Assembly: GCF_003892345.1 (NCBI RefSeq)
Contig: NZ_RRUE01000001.1
Location: 1,373,248 to 1,437,247 of the forward strand
Direction: 5' to 3'
DNA length: 64,000 nt
From: Lautropia dentalis
GTDB taxonomy: Bacteria > Pseudomonadota > Gammaproteobacteria > Burkholderiales > Burkholderiaceae_E
Shown: positions 18,103-27,539 of the stretch, one piece after another
How the letters are laid out: each line of letters begins with the position of its first letter
Position numbering within the stretch: the first letter of the stretch is position 1
Translations under genes and position numbers: made by a program
Notes under the pieces: generated by a model
What the model was told of the DNA's origin: nothing
The model's input: only the letters and a program-made list of their open reading frames with translations
The model's database searches: none

Positions 18103-18266
18103 CGGAGGTGGCAGTGCGATCCGAACATGGCAATGCGATTCGGGCATGGCAGTGCGGTACCTGCCGGGGCCGGTGGTGCTGACGATACATCGTTGCACGG
18201 CATCGCCCGGGCGGGCGCCGGTGTGCCGCAGGCATTTTGCAGAGGTTCCCAAGGACACGGAAACAC

Positions 18267-19301
18267 ATGAAGCATGATCTGAACACGCTGATCGAAGAGG
18301 CGCGCAGCCGCTTCGCGGCGGTCAGGGACGAAGCAGCCCTGGCCGATGCCAAGGCCGCCTTTCTGGGCAAGACCGGCGCGCTGACCTCGCTGCTCAGGGA
18401 GCTGGGCAAACTGGTGGGGGCCGAAAAGGCCGAACGGGGCAAGGCGCTCAACCAGGTCAAGCAGCGCATCGAGGCGCTGCTGGCCGAGCGCGCCGAGGCC
18501 ATTCGCCAGGAGCGGCTGGAGGCCCGTCTGGCCAGTGAGCGTCTGGACGTTTCGCTGCCGGGGCGCGGTGCCGGCCGGGGCGGGCTGCATCCGATCACGC
18601 TGGTCATCGAGCGCATCGAGCAGATCTTCCGTTCCATCGGTTTCGATGTGGCCGACGGCCCCGAAATCGAGGAAGATCATTTCAACTTCACCGCGCTGAA
18701 CATTCCTCCCAACCATCCGGCCCGCTCGATGGCCGACACGTTCTACATCGAACGTCCTGGCAGCGTACCGGCGGATGCCGCCGCGGAACCCCTGGTGCTG
18801 CGCACCCACACCAGCCCGATGCAGGTGCGCTATGCCCAGATGAACAAGCCGCCGCTGAAGGTGATTGCCCCGGGCAAGACCTACCGGGTCGATTCCGACG
18901 CCACCCATTCGCCGATGTTTCACCAGGTCGAAGGGCTGTGGATCGACGAGAACATCAGCTTTGCCGACCTGAAGAGCGTCTACACCGATTTCCTGCACCA
19001 GTTCTTCGAACGTGACGACATCGAGGTGCGCTTTCGGGCCTCGTATTTCCCGTTCACCGAACCCTCGGCCGAGGTCGACATGCGCTTTGCCGACGGGCCG
19101 CTGGGTGGGCGCTGGCTGGAAGTCTCGGGGGCCGGGCAGGTGCATCCGCAGGTGGTGCGCAATCTGGGGCTGGACCCGGAGCGCTACATCGGCTTTGCCT
19201 TTGGTTCGGGCATCGAGCGGCTGGCCATGCTGCGCTACGGCGTGGATGACCTGCGCCTGAACTACGACAACGACCTGCGCTTCCTGCGGCAGTTTGCCTG
19301 A
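18267..19301 (+). CDS. pheS: Phenylalanyl-tRNA synthetase alpha subunit
   Basis: The 344-residue catalytic subunit of the alpha2-beta2 enzyme that charges tRNA-Phe. The start is the ATG at 18267 ([12 protein letters not shown]), after AAGGACACGG. It has an N-terminal coiled coil (about 1-95), then class II motifs: [48 protein letters not shown] and the C-terminal [19 protein letters not shown]. pheT follows after 242 bp, wider than the near-contiguous arrangement common elsewhere. Confidence 0.98.
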   Translation: MKHDLNTLIEEARSRFAAVRDEAALADAKAAFLGKTGALTSLLRELGKLVGAEKAERGKALNQVKQRIEALLAERAEAIRQERLEARLASERLDVSLPGRGAGRGGLHPITLVIERIEQIFRSIGFDVADGPEIEEDHFNFTALNIPPNHPARSMADTFYIERPGSVPADAAAEPLVLRTHTSPMQVRYAQMNKPPLKVIAPGKTYRVDSDATHSPMFHQVEGLWIDENISFADLKSVYTDFLHQFFERDDIEVRFRASYFPFTEPSAEVDMRFADGPLGGRWLEVSGAGQVHPQVVRNLGLDPERYIGFAFGSGIERLAMLRYGVDDLRLNYDNDLRFLRQFA

Positions 19302-19543
19302 TGCGCCGGACGGCGGTACACGTGCAGCGGTACCGCTGTCCCGCTCTTTTCTTCATTGTGCATTCGAACACGAAGCGTCCCGCAGCGCCCTGATCCCGGC
19401 GGCGCCACACCATGCCGGTGGCGGTCTCCACTTTTGCCCGCCGGAATTGGGCCTGCCGGAATCCGCCCCCTGTCCCGACTGACAGTCCGGGACTCCGGAA
19501 TGACGGGCTGGGGCGCTTCGTTCAAAACCTGGTTGATCCGATC

Positions 19544-21997
19544 ATGAGAATTCCCGAGAAATGGTTGCGCCATTACTGCAATCCGCCGCTCGATGCGGCG
19601 GGGCTGGACCATGTCCTGACGATGGGCGGGCTGGAAGTCGAGGCCCGTGAGCCGGTGGCTGCGCCGTTTTCCGGTGTGGTGGTGGCGCGCATCCTCACGG
19701 CCGAGAAGCATCCGGACGCCGACCGCCTGCAGGTCTGCCACGTGGAAGTGGGGCAGGGTGAACCGGTGCAGATCGTCTGCGGTGCGCCCAACGCCCGAGC
19801 CGGTCTGGTCACGGCCTGCGCGCTGCCGGGGGCCGTGCTGCCCGGAGACTTCCGCATCAAGAAAACGAAGATGCGGGGGGTGGAAAGCGGCGGCATGCTC
19901 TGCTCGGGCCGCGAACTCGGCATGGGCGATGATCATGCCGGCATTCTGGAGCTGCCCGCTGATCTGACGCCGGGTGAGGATCTGCGCCAGGCGCTGGATC
20001 TGGACGAGGAAGTCCTCGAACTCAAGCTCACGCCCAACCTGGCCCACTGCATGTCGGTGCTCGGGGTGGCGCGCGATCTGGCCGCCCTGGCCAATGCACC
20101 GGTGCAGCTGCCCACCTTTGCGGCAGCTCCCGTGTCCATCGACGACAGGCTGCCGGTCGATATTCAGGAACCCTCGCTGTGCGGCCGCTTTGCCGGCAGG
20201 ATCATTCGCGGTGTGAATGCGGCAGCGCCCACGCCCGACTGGATGAAGCAGCGGCTGGAACGTGCCGGCCAGCGCCCGCTGTCGGCGCTGGTCGACATTT
20301 CCAACTACGTGCTGCTGGAACTGGGCCGGCCCACCCACATCTTCGACCTGAATGCGCTGAAGGGCGGCATCCAGGTGCGCTGGGGCCGGCAGGGCGAACG
20401 GCTCGAACTGCTCAATGGCCAGACGGTCGAGGTCGGGCCGGATGCGCGAGCGCTGCCGGTGGGCGTGGTCTGTGACGACACCGGTCCGGTGAGTCTGGCC
20501 GGCATCATGGGCGGTCAGGGCACGGCGGTCGATCCGGAACGCACGACGGATGTGTATCTGGAGGCGGCCTTCTGGTGGCCGGCAGCCATCATGGGCCGGC
20601 CGCGCCGCTTCAATTTCACCACCGACGCGGCCCAGCGCTTCGAGCGTGGGGTCGATGCGGAGACGGTGGTCGATCACCTCGAATACCTGAGCCAGCTGGT
20701 GCTGCAGATCTGCGGTGGCCAGGCCGGTCCGGTTACCGATCAGATCACCGGGCTGCCCGAGCGCAGGCCCGTGCAGATGCGCCTGTCGCGCCTGCGCCGG
20801 ATCAGCGGCCTGTCGCTGGAGGCCGCCGACTGCGTCGATGCCTTCACACGGCTGGGCTTCGTGTTCGAGCAGAAGGCGGTCCCGGCGGCAGACGGTCAGG
20901 ATGCCGATGCCGTATTTCTCGTCACGCCGCCGTCGCGCCGTTTCGACATTGCCATCGAGGAAGATCTGATCGAGGAAGTCATCCGCCTCTACGGTTACGA
21001 CCGCGTGCCGACCCGGCCGCCCCTGGCCCGCATCCAGATGCGTCCTGCACCGGAAAGCCAGCTCAGTGCCCTGCGCCTGAAGCGCCGCTGGGCCGACCGC
21101 GGCTATCAGGAGGTGATCAACTACAGCTTCGTGGCCGAGGAGGACGACCGGCGCTTTCGCACCGAAGGCGAGGCCATTCACGTACAGAATCCCATCGCCT
21201 CCCACATGAATGTGATGCGGACCTCGCTCTGGAGCGGGCTGCTGACCAACCTGCGGCTGAACCTGAACCGCAAGGCGGAGCGGGTACGCCTGTTCGAGAC
21301 GGGCCGTGTGTTTCTGCCCGCACCGGGACAGCCGGCCGGTCCGCTGGCGCTGGCCGGCATTGCCCAGCCCATCCACCTGGGGCTGCTGGCCTTTGGTCCG
21401 GTGCTCGAACCGCAATGGGGCGCCTCGCCCCGTGCGGTGGACTTCTTCGACCTGAAAGGCGACATTCAGGCCGTTCATCCGGAGGCGAAGCTGCAGTTCG
21501 TGGCCGACACCCATCCCGGTCTGCACCCGGGCCAGTCGGCCCGTATCCAGCTGCCCGATGGCACTTTCGTGGGCTGGATCGGGGCACTGCATCCACAGCT
21601 GGTCGACGCGCTGGACCTGCCGGGGCCGGTCTTCCTGGCCGAACTGGATGGGGCCCCCCTGATGACCCGCACGCTGGCATCGGCACGGCTGGACAGCCGC
21701 TTCCCGCCGGCCATCCGCGACCTGGCCGTGGTGCTGGACGAAGCCGTGCCGGCCGCGGACGTGGAAGACGAGATCTGGGCTGCGGTGGGACAGGATCCAT
21801 CGGCTGCTTGCGTCCGACACGTCATCCTGTTTGATCAATATCGCGGTAAGGGATTGGAAAATAAGGAGAAAAGCCTTGCGTTCCGCCTCTGGATGCAACA
21901 TACTGACCGTACGATGAACGATGAGGAAGTCGAGGCCGTGGTGGCCATGGTCCTCGGGCGGCTGACGGCACGCTTTGGTGCCCGGCTGCGGGCCTGA
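19544..21997 (+). CDS. pheT: Phenylalanyl-tRNA synthetase beta subunit
   Basis: An 817-residue subunit. The start was placed at the ATG at 19544 (MRIPEKWLRHYCNPPL), which matches the family N-terminus; an in-frame ATG 44 codons upstream only adds non-conserved sequence. Domains are: a tRNA-binding OB domain (about 40-150, VVVARILTAEKHPDADRLQV), B3/B4 editing domain (about 210-390), B5 domain (about 405-480), a catalytic-like core, and a C-terminal FDX-ACB anticodon-binding domain (SRFPPAIRDLAVV to TARFGARLRA). The stop is followed 12 bp later by ihfA. Confidence 0.98.
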   Translation: MRIPEKWLRHYCNPPLDAAGLDHVLTMGGLEVEAREPVAAPFSGVVVARILTAEKHPDADRLQVCHVEVGQGEPVQIVCGAPNARAGLVTACALPGAVLPGDFRIKKTKMRGVESGGMLCSGRELGMGDDHAGILELPADLTPGEDLRQALDLDEEVLELKLTPNLAHCMSVLGVARDLAALANAPVQLPTFAAAPVSIDDRLPVDIQEPSLCGRFAGRIIRGVNAAAPTPDWMKQRLERAGQRPLSALVDISNYVLLELGRPTHIFDLNALKGGIQVRWGRQGERLELLNGQTVEVGPDARALPVGVVCDDTGPVSLAGIMGGQGTAVDPERTTDVYLEAAFWWPAAIMGRPRRFNFTTDAAQRFERGVDAETVVDHLEYLSQLVLQICGGQAGPVTDQITGLPERRPVQMRLSRLRRISGLSLEAADCVDAFTRLGFVFEQKAVPAADGQDADAVFLVTPPSRRFDIAIEEDLIEEVIRLYGYDRVPTRPPLARIQMRPAPESQLSALRLKRRWADRGYQEVINYSFVAEEDDRRFRTEGEAIHVQNPIASHMNVMRTSLWSGLLTNLRLNLNRKAERVRLFETGRVFLPAPGQPAGPLALAGIAQPIHLGLLAFGPVLEPQWGASPRAVDFFDLKGDIQAVHPEAKLQFVADTHPGLHPGQSARIQLPDGTFVGWIGALHPQLVDALDLPGPVFLAELDGAPLMTRTLASARLDSRFPPAIRDLAVVLDEAVPAADVEDEIWAAVGQDPSAACVRHVILFDQYRGKGLENKEKSLAFRLWMQHTDRTMNDEEVEAVVAMVLGRLTARFGARLRA

Positions 21998-22009
21998 GCA
22001 ACTTCTATA

Positions 22010-22423
22010 ATGACGCACATGGAACCGGAAACCACCGAACTGGAGCCCGGGCAGAGCCTGGCCGATGCGCTGGCCAGGCCCGCCTTCACGCTGACCAAGG
22101 CCGCCCTGGCCGACATGCTGTTCGAGCGGGTGGGGCTGAACAAGCGTGAGGCCAAGGACATGGTCGAGACCTTCTTCGAGGAGATCAGCGCTGCGCTGAT
22201 CCGCGGAGAGAGCGTCAAGCTGTCGGGCTTTGGCAATTTCCAGCTGCGCGACAAGCAGCAGCGTCCCGGGCGCAACCCCAAGACCGGCGAGGAAATTCCC
22301 ATTTCGGCCCGGCGGGTGGTCACCTTCCATGCCTCGCAGAAGCTCAAGGCCCAGATCGAAGCACCCCGCCGTCCGGGTAGCCCGCTATCCCTTGGCGCCA
22401 TTTCCGGCCAGACTGAATCATGA
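22010..22423 (+). CDS. ihfA: Integration host factor alpha subunit
   Basis: A DNA-bending nucleoid protein that acts as a heterodimer with IhfB. The HU/IHF core covers about residues 25-120: [40 protein letters not shown] and the beta-arm motif [20 protein letters not shown]. The 137-residue length exceeds the usual 99-112 because of an acidic N-terminal extension (about 25 residues, rich in Glu) and a Pro/Ser/Gly tail. The ATGA overlap with the next gene implies coupling. The pheST-ihfA-merR order is typical of beta- and gammaproteobacteria. Confidence 0.95.
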   Translation: MTHMEPETTELEPGQSLADALARPAFTLTKAALADMLFERVGLNKREAKDMVETFFEEISAALIRGESVKLSGFGNFQLRDKQQRPGRNPKTGEEIPISARRVVTFHASQKLKAQIEAPRRPGSPLSLGAISGQTES

Positions 22424-22842
22424 GTGCATCCGCCGCCAGGGCAACCGAAGCCCGCAACACACCGCTGCCTCCCATTCCCGCCAAGCGTTACTTCACCATT
22501 GGCGAGGTGAGCGAGCTGTGTGGTGTCAAGCCGCATGTGCTGCGCTACTGGGAGCAGGAGTTCACCCAGCTGCGCCCCATGAAGCGTCGCGGCAACCGTC
22601 GCTACTACCAGCACCACGAGGTGCTGCTCATCCGCCGTATCCGCGAACTGCTGTACGAACACGGCTTCACCATCAGCGGTGCCCGCAACCGCCTGGCCGA
22701 AACGGCCCAGCCCGGCCGCAAGAAGGAAGCCGAGCTGACCCAGCCCGTGGACATCACGCTGAACCTGCGCCAGTCCGATGTGGAAGCCATCCGCCAGGAT
22801 CTGATGGTGGCGCTCGACCTGCTGCGCGACCTGCCGGGCTGA
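22420..22842 (+). CDS. MerR-family transcriptional regulator
   Basis: A 140-residue protein with an N-terminal MerR winged helix-turn-helix: [20 protein letters not shown], then [21 protein letters not shown] short dimerisation helix follows. No metal-binding cysteine cluster is visible at the C-terminus, so it is not a typical metal sensor. It is the conserved small MerR gene found downstream of ihfA in many proteobacteria, whose target is unknown. It overlaps ihfA by 4 bp. Confidence 0.92.
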   Translation: MSASAARATEARNTPLPPIPAKRYFTIGEVSELCGVKPHVLRYWEQEFTQLRPMKRRGNRRYYQHHEVLLIRRIRELLYEHGFTISGARNRLAETAQPGRKKEAELTQPVDITLNLRQSDVEAIRQDLMVALDLLRDLPG

Positions 22843-22874
22843 TCCTGCGCCCCTGTCGTCCTGTCCTGCTCGAC

Positions 22875-23486
22875 ATGCTGAGTTCCGCCGCCTTCACCAC
22901 GGGCTTCGGCGTGAGCCTGAGCCTGATTCTGGCCATCGGCGCCCAGAATGCCTTCGTGCTGCGGCAGGGCATCCGCAACGAACACGTGCTGCCCGTCGTA
23001 CTGGCCTGTGCACTGTCCGACGCCATCCTGATTTCCTTTGGGGTGGGCGGCTTTCGGGAAATTCTCGCCGGGGCACCCTGGATCGATCCGCTCCTGCGTT
23101 ACGGTGGCGCGGCCTTCCTGGCCTGGTATGGCGCCTGCAACCTGCGTTCGGCCTTCCGCGCTACCAGCGGTCTGGCTGTGGATGGCGGGCAGGCGGCCAG
23201 TGTCTGGCGAACGCTGGGCATGTGCCTGGCCATCACCTGGCTCAACCCGCACGTCTATCTGGACACGGTGGTGCTGATCGGCACCATTTCCACCCAGTTT
23301 CCGGGTCAGGAAGGGGCGTTTGCCGCTGGTGCCACCTCGGCCTCGTTCGTGTTCTTCTTCGTGCTGGGCTTCGGGGCGCGCTATCTGCGCCCCTTCTTTG
23401 CCCTGCCACGCAACTGGCGGGTGCTGGAAGGGGCCACCGGGTTGCTGATGTGGGCCATTGCCGCCAGCCTCGTGACCGGGGGCTGA
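22875..23486 (+). CDS. LysE/ArgO-type amino acid exporter
   Basis: A 203-residue inner-membrane protein of the LysE family with about six hydrophobic segments. It starts FGVSLSLILAIGAQNAFVLR, the hallmark of the LysE/ArgO branch that exports basic amino acids. LAITWLNPHVYLDTVVLIG is the conserved central helix with the NPH motif. It starts 32 bp after the MerR gene and ends convergent to yceI, with only about 50 bp between and no clear terminator. Confidence 0.92.
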   Translation: MLSSAAFTTGFGVSLSLILAIGAQNAFVLRQGIRNEHVLPVVLACALSDAILISFGVGGFREILAGAPWIDPLLRYGGAAFLAWYGACNLRSAFRATSGLAVDGGQAASVWRTLGMCLAITWLNPHVYLDTVVLIGTISTQFPGQEGAFAAGATSASFVFFFVLGFGARYLRPFFALPRNWRVLEGATGLLMWAIAASLVTGG

Positions 23487-23537
23487 GACGCCGTCATATC
23501 CCGGACTGGACTGGCCCCAAATCCGTATGCTGCCGGC

Positions 23538-24131
23538 TCAGGGCTTGCGGTGGAATTCTGCGCCGAAGCTCACTGGCACCTGGTCGGCAATGGTCAGCAG
23601 GCCCATCACATCGATCAGTTTGTTCACGCCTTCGCCCAGACCCAGTTCCTGCGTGTTCAGGATGACCGGATTGACCGTCTGCACGTCGATGATGTCGGCC
23701 GTGCGCCGGTAGACGCTCAGGGTGGCGTCGATGTCGGCCTTGCTGCCGTGCAGATCCAGTTTCAGCGGCTGTTCCAGCGTCAGACGCTGGCCCACGGCCA
23801 GTTTGTCGATGGTCGCCATGTCGACCTTGCCGGTGATGGTGGCGGCACCGAACTTGCCGGTCTCGAACACCCAGTCACGCAGGCGTTCATCGCGCAGGTC
23901 GACGCTGGTTTTGACGCTCTTCAGGTCCACATTCAGCGTGAAGCTGCCGTCGGCCTCCAGCCGGGCGGTCGAGGCGGTGAAATTCGATTCCTCGGTGACG
24001 CTGCGTTTTTTCTGGTTGACCTTGATGCTCAGAAAATCGATATCGGCATTGTCGGCCTGCCAGCTGGCGGCGCCGGCCTGCGAGGCAAAGGCAATCAGGG
24101 CAGCGGCCAGAACGGTCAGCGATTTTTTCAT
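23538..24131 (-). CDS. YceI-family periplasmic protein
   Basis: A 197-residue secreted protein. The start ATG at 24131 has a strong AAGGAG 7-8 nt upstream. A classical signal peptide (MKKSLTVLAAALIAFASQAG, cleavage near GAA) precedes a YceI-like lipocalin fold: IDFLSIKVNQKKR, ADGSFTLNVDLKSVKTSVDL, RDERLRDWVFETGKF and the late VPVSFGAEF. Family members bind isoprenoid-like lipids in the periplasm; the ligand here is unknown. It appears to be a single-gene unit. Confidence 0.9.
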   Translation of the reverse strand: MKKSLTVLAAALIAFASQAGAASWQADNADIDFLSIKVNQKKRSVTEESNFTASTARLEADGSFTLNVDLKSVKTSVDLRDERLRDWVFETGKFGAATITGKVDMATIDKLAVGQRLTLEQPLKLDLHGSKADIDATLSVYRRTADIIDVQTVNPVILNTQELGLGEGVNKLIDVMGLLTIADQVPVSFGAEFHRKP

Positions 24132-24730
24132 CTGTATATCTCCTTGGGGGCGCACGGCATGATCTGCCTTCAGGTGCCATGAAAATGAAAGAGCAGGGTA
24201 GAGAGGGAACAGGCGCGTGCCGAGGCATGGAAGGAACCGGGAAGCTGCAGGGAGGAACCCCGAAGCTGCCAGGGTTCTGTGACACCTTGACGCCATGCCC
24301 GGACGAGGCATGCACCGGATACCCGGCACCCGGGTGCATGCCGACAGAGCACGCCATGATAGTCGTTCGGACCCGGCGGATGCTTACAGCAGGTGAGAGA
24401 TGAGAGGTATCAGGGCACATCCAGTCCAGAGGCCCTGCAACCGAACGGCCCTGCAACCGAACCGGGATTTCCGGGCTTGCAGAATGAGGCACCCGCGAGT
24501 CTCTGCAAAAGTCCTGCGGCATCCCGATGGACCGAATTCCACCCAGCCTGCCGACGCTGCAGTCGCGCGGCATTGCCATGCAGACGATCCCGATGGACCG
24601 AATTCCGCCAGCCTGACGACGCCTCGCGGTACAGGAGCAGGCCAGCACAGCGGCATGCCATGACCGCGTGAACGCTCCACTTCTGATGCCGATCAAAATG
24701 GGGGGCGCAGCAGGACAAAAACGAGAAGGA
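24132..24730. repeat. 599-bp gene-free region with direct and inverted repeats
   Basis: No supported gene. A hairpin has arms GGCATGCACC (24307-24316) and GGTGCATGCC (24333-24342). GCCCTGCAACCGAAC occurs twice in a row near 24432-24462. A 35-bp direct repeat starting ATCCCGATGGACCGAATTCC occurs at 24521 and 24587, 66 bp apart. CTCTGCAAAAGTCCTGCGG near 24500 matches the end of family B elements. ATTTCCGGGCTTGC at 24467 recurs at 24889. Confidence 0.7.
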
Positions 24731-24776
24731 CAAAACGGAAAAGCCGGCTGGCCATCCGAAGATGAACCAGCCGGCT
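24731..24776 (-). terminator. Rho-independent terminator after tRNA-Pro
   Basis: A perfect 10-bp stem has arms AGCCGGCTGG (24742-24751) and CCAGCCGGCT (24767-24776). On the minus strand it is followed by TTTTCCGTTTTG. It lies 13 bp past the tRNA 3' end. Confidence 0.8.
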
Positions 24777-24788
24777 CTTGAGGATTTT

Positions 24789-24865
24789 TGGTCGGGACGG
24801 AGTGATTCGAACACTCGACCCCTTGCACCCCATGCAAGTACGCTACCAGACTGCGCTACGCCCCG
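24789..24865 (-). tRNA. tRNA-Pro (GGG)
   Basis: A 77-nt cloverleaf on the minus strand. The acceptor arms CGGGGCG and CGTCCCG pair with one G-U. The anticodon stem CTTGC/GCAAG has loop ATGGGGT, giving anticodon GGG. The T-arm contains GTGTTCGAATCAC, and the CCA tail is encoded. Confidence 0.97.
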
Positions 24866-24875
24866 ACAGATCTGC

Positions 24876-24905
24876 AGTATAACCGAAAATTTCCGGGCTT
24901 GCCAA
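24876..24905 (-). promoter_or_regulatory. tRNA-Pro promoter
   Basis: On the minus strand, -35 TTGGCA (24900-24905) and -10 TATACT (24876-24881) are separated by 18 bp, each one base from consensus. The -10 ends 10 bp before the tRNA 5' end. Confidence 0.7.
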
Positions 24906-25035
24906 GTCACATGGGGCCAGATTGCAGCGGATTCGAACATCCTGCGCCCCTGCATGGGGCAACGGTACAACTGCCAGGCAGCCACACGCCAGCGAAGGGT
25001 ATCCCGGACAGCACGCGGGTGTGCCTCTCTGCACT

Positions 25036-25063
25036 GGAGCGTGTCATGGACCCATCTGTCCCC
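25036..25063 (+). repeat. Interspersed repeat family A end
   Basis: GGAGCGTGTCATGGACCCAT followed by CTGTCCCC matches the family A terminus. It lies in the 260-bp gap between tRNA-Pro and the EAL gene; the flanking sequence is diverged. Confidence 0.65.
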
Positions 25064-25128
25064 GTGCCCCCCGAATCCCTGTTCTGGCAAGCCCACATAC
25101 CCCCAGACAGTACGAAGAAACCCCGCAT

Positions 25129-27510
25129 TCAGTGCAACACCGACGCCCCGCCCACCGTGTTGCTCACCGACGGCGCCGCCGTGGCCGTGCCGCCCACCAG
25201 TGGTGCGGCCACCGGGGTACCCGAGAGGTTGCGGGCCGTGGGCTGGCGCAGGTGGGCCGTGGTGGGGGCCTGGCGTTCGAACATCTCCGGCAGCGGCATG
25301 GCCTTGCCGAAGAAGTCGCCCTGCAGGTACGACACGCCCAGATCCGTCAGGCGTTCGTAGATGGCGGCGTTGTGCACGTGTTCGGCGACGGTGCGCAGCT
25401 TCAGGCGTTTGGCCACCCGCACGGTGGAAAGAATGATCTCCTCGTCGATCGGGTTGGACATCAGGTTGCGCACGAACGAGCCGTCGATCTTCAGATAATC
25501 CAGCGGGAAGCGCTTGAGGTACTCGAAGGTGGCCAGACCGGTGCCGAAGTCGTCCAGTGCAATGCCGAAGCCCTGGTCCTTCAGGTCGTCCACCAGTCGC
25601 GAGGCGGCAGCCGGGTTGCGGATCGCCTCGCTCTCGGTGATCTCGAACACCACCTTGGCGGCCGGAATGGCGCAGTTGGCGCGCTGTTCACGGATGAAGC
25701 CGGCAATGGTGTCGTCGCTCATCGTGGCCCCGGCCAGGTTGATCGAGCATTTCCAGGTCAGCGCCAGTGCCTCGGGGTTGGCGGCCAGCCATTCGAAGGT
25801 CAGGCGGATGACGGCCCGATCCAGTGGTACCGACATCTGCGCCTGCGAGGCCAGTGTGAGGAACTCGGGCGGGCGTATCAGCTGGCCGGCCTTGTCGCGC
25901 AGCCGGGTCAGCACCTCGTAGGAGCGCATCTGCGAGGGCGCCTCGGGGTCGATCAGCGGCTGGGCATACAGCTCGATGCGGTCGTTGCGGATGGCGTCGC
26001 GGATGTGTTCGATCTTCTTCTGGTGGGCGCGGCGTGCGTCGATCATCGTCTGCGACAGGGGCTCGACGAAGAGCTGTGGGTCGCGCACACTGGCCGCAAT
26101 GGCCTGCGCATCCGACAGCGCCGACAGGCAGTCCTCGCTGCTGATCTGTGAGTTCGGATCCAGCAGCAGCCCACCGATGTGACATTGCAGGCGGATACTG
26201 CCATGCTCGGTCTGGAACACCTGCCCGGAGAGCTGGGTGTAGATCTCGCGGGCCACGGCACGCACCTGCGCCACCGTCTCGGCATGAATCAGCAGGGTGT
26301 AGCGGCCGGCCGACAGGCGCGCCGCCAGATGGGTACCGTTCTGCTGGATCAGCAGCTGGGCCGTGGCCTGTTCCAGCTGCATCGCCTCCACGGTGCCACA
26401 CAGGTCGTGAATGGCGTCGTAGTTGCTGATGTAGAGGCCGATCAGGCCACAGCGTGGACGCTGCGGCGCAGCCAGCCAGTCGGTCAGTTCGGCAATCAGG
26501 CCGCGGTCGTTGAGCAGACCGGTGCTCATGTCCTGTCGTGCCTGACGTGACATGCGGGCCAGCGCCAGACTGCGGTCGGAAGCCAGTGCCTGCAGCAGCT
26601 GGGCGGCCAGGACGGCGCAGCACAGCAGCAGCGACACGCCCACCGTATCGGCAAAGCCCTGGCCATGGCTGTCGCTGACCGCATAGGCGCGGCTGGCCAG
26701 CAGGGGCAGGCCAGCCAGCAGCAGCGTGTAGGCATCCACCCGGCCTGCAGCCTGCGAGGCCGCTGCCCAGATCAGCGGCACGAACACGGCAAACAGCACG
26801 AGGCCGGCATACTGGCTTTCGCCCAGCCGGTGCAGCACGAAGGCCACGGCACCGATGCCCAGCACCACCAGCACGGTGGGCAGGCTGAAATGGGGAGCGG
26901 GTTGCCGCAGGGCCGGCAATTCGGCCTCGTCGGCCGTCAGGTGGGCCGGGCGCAGCAGCGCCAGCAGGGCCGGACAGATCAGCAGCATGCCCTGCGCGTC
27001 GGCCAGCCAGCTGGCCAGCAGCAGCTGGGGCAGCCCGTGGACATTGACGGGTGGAACCTGGAAGAACCAGACGAGCCCCGCATAGAGCAGGGCGTTGAGG
27101 GGGGCCGACAGCAGCAGCGAGACGGCCAGAAAACGGCTGACCGAATCCAGCCGGTACTCGGGCGGTTTCCATTCGGCCATGCGCCGCAGCAGGCGGATGG
27201 CCTGCCAGGGACCGGGCAGCGACGCCACGGCGATGATCAGGGCATAGCGGGGGTCCTGCGTGGCCAGCAGGGCCCAGGCACCGGCACCGCAGGCAGCCAC
27301 CGGCAGCCAGCGGATGCCGTAGTACCAGCCAAAGGCAAAGCCCACGGCGGCCGTGGGCCAGACCAGCAGGTGCCAGGCCGAGCCGGCCGAAACCAGCTGG
27401 GCCAGCGCGCACAGCGCGGCAGCAAGCCCCGCGGCAACCAGGCAGCGTGCCGCCAGGGGAAGATGCTCGAAATCGGTCAGGCGCTTCAAACCGGCTCCTC
27501 GGAAAAACAC
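25129..27510 (-). CDS. Membrane-bound EAL-domain phosphodiesterase with degenerate GGDEF
   Basis: A 793-residue protein. The first 290 residues hold seven to eight hydrophobic segments resembling a MASE1-type sensor. Residues about 320-470 form a GGDEF-like domain in which the active GGDEF loop is replaced (ARLSAGRYTLLI), so cyclase activity is not expected. The EAL domain (about 520-760) keeps the metal and catalytic residues: YEVLTR (ExL), SINLAG, FEITES, LDDFGTG, YLKIDGSF, AEHV and YLQGDFFG. It probably hydrolyses cyclic di-GMP in response to a membrane or periplasmic signal. It lies downstream of acnA, with a large hairpin between them. Confidence 0.9.
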   Translation of the reverse strand: MFFRGAGLKRLTDFEHLPLAARCLVAAGLAAALCALAQLVSAGSAWHLLVWPTAAVGFAFGWYYGIRWLPVAACGAGAWALLATQDPRYALIIAVASLPGPWQAIRLLRRMAEWKPPEYRLDSVSRFLAVSLLLSAPLNALLYAGLVWFFQVPPVNVHGLPQLLLASWLADAQGMLLICPALLALLRPAHLTADEAELPALRQPAPHFSLPTVLVVLGIGAVAFVLHRLGESQYAGLVLFAVFVPLIWAAASQAAGRVDAYTLLLAGLPLLASRAYAVSDSHGQGFADTVGVSLLLCCAVLAAQLLQALASDRSLALARMSRQARQDMSTGLLNDRGLIAELTDWLAAPQRPRCGLIGLYISNYDAIHDLCGTVEAMQLEQATAQLLIQQNGTHLAARLSAGRYTLLIHAETVAQVRAVAREIYTQLSGQVFQTEHGSIRLQCHIGGLLLDPNSQISSEDCLSALSDAQAIAASVRDPQLFVEPLSQTMIDARRAHQKKIEHIRDAIRNDRIELYAQPLIDPEAPSQMRSYEVLTRLRDKAGQLIRPPEFLTLASQAQMSVPLDRAVIRLTFEWLAANPEALALTWKCSINLAGATMSDDTIAGFIREQRANCAIPAAKVVFEITESEAIRNPAAASRLVDDLKDQGFGIALDDFGTGLATFEYLKRFPLDYLKIDGSFVRNLMSNPIDEEIILSTVRVAKRLKLRTVAEHVHNAAIYERLTDLGVSYLQGDFFGKAMPLPEMFERQAPTTAHLRQPTARNLSGTPVAAPLVGGTATAAPSVSNTVGGASVLH

Positions 27511-27539
27511 GGGAAGCGGGAGCCGGCCTGCGGACCCGT

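Noticed and set aside
17951..18277. Phe-rich 108-codon frame before pheS as a classical pheM-type leader peptide
   Set aside because: It is far too long, overlaps the pheS start in another frame, and its Phe codons follow from the 22-bp repeat; the terminator lies upstream of it, not downstream.
19262..22330. Very long open frame (over 1000 codons) on the minus strand opposite pheT
   Set aside because: It is antisense to a gene with clear PheT domains. Its translation is His/Gly/Arg/Gln-rich without motifs, the usual shadow of GC-rich coding DNA.
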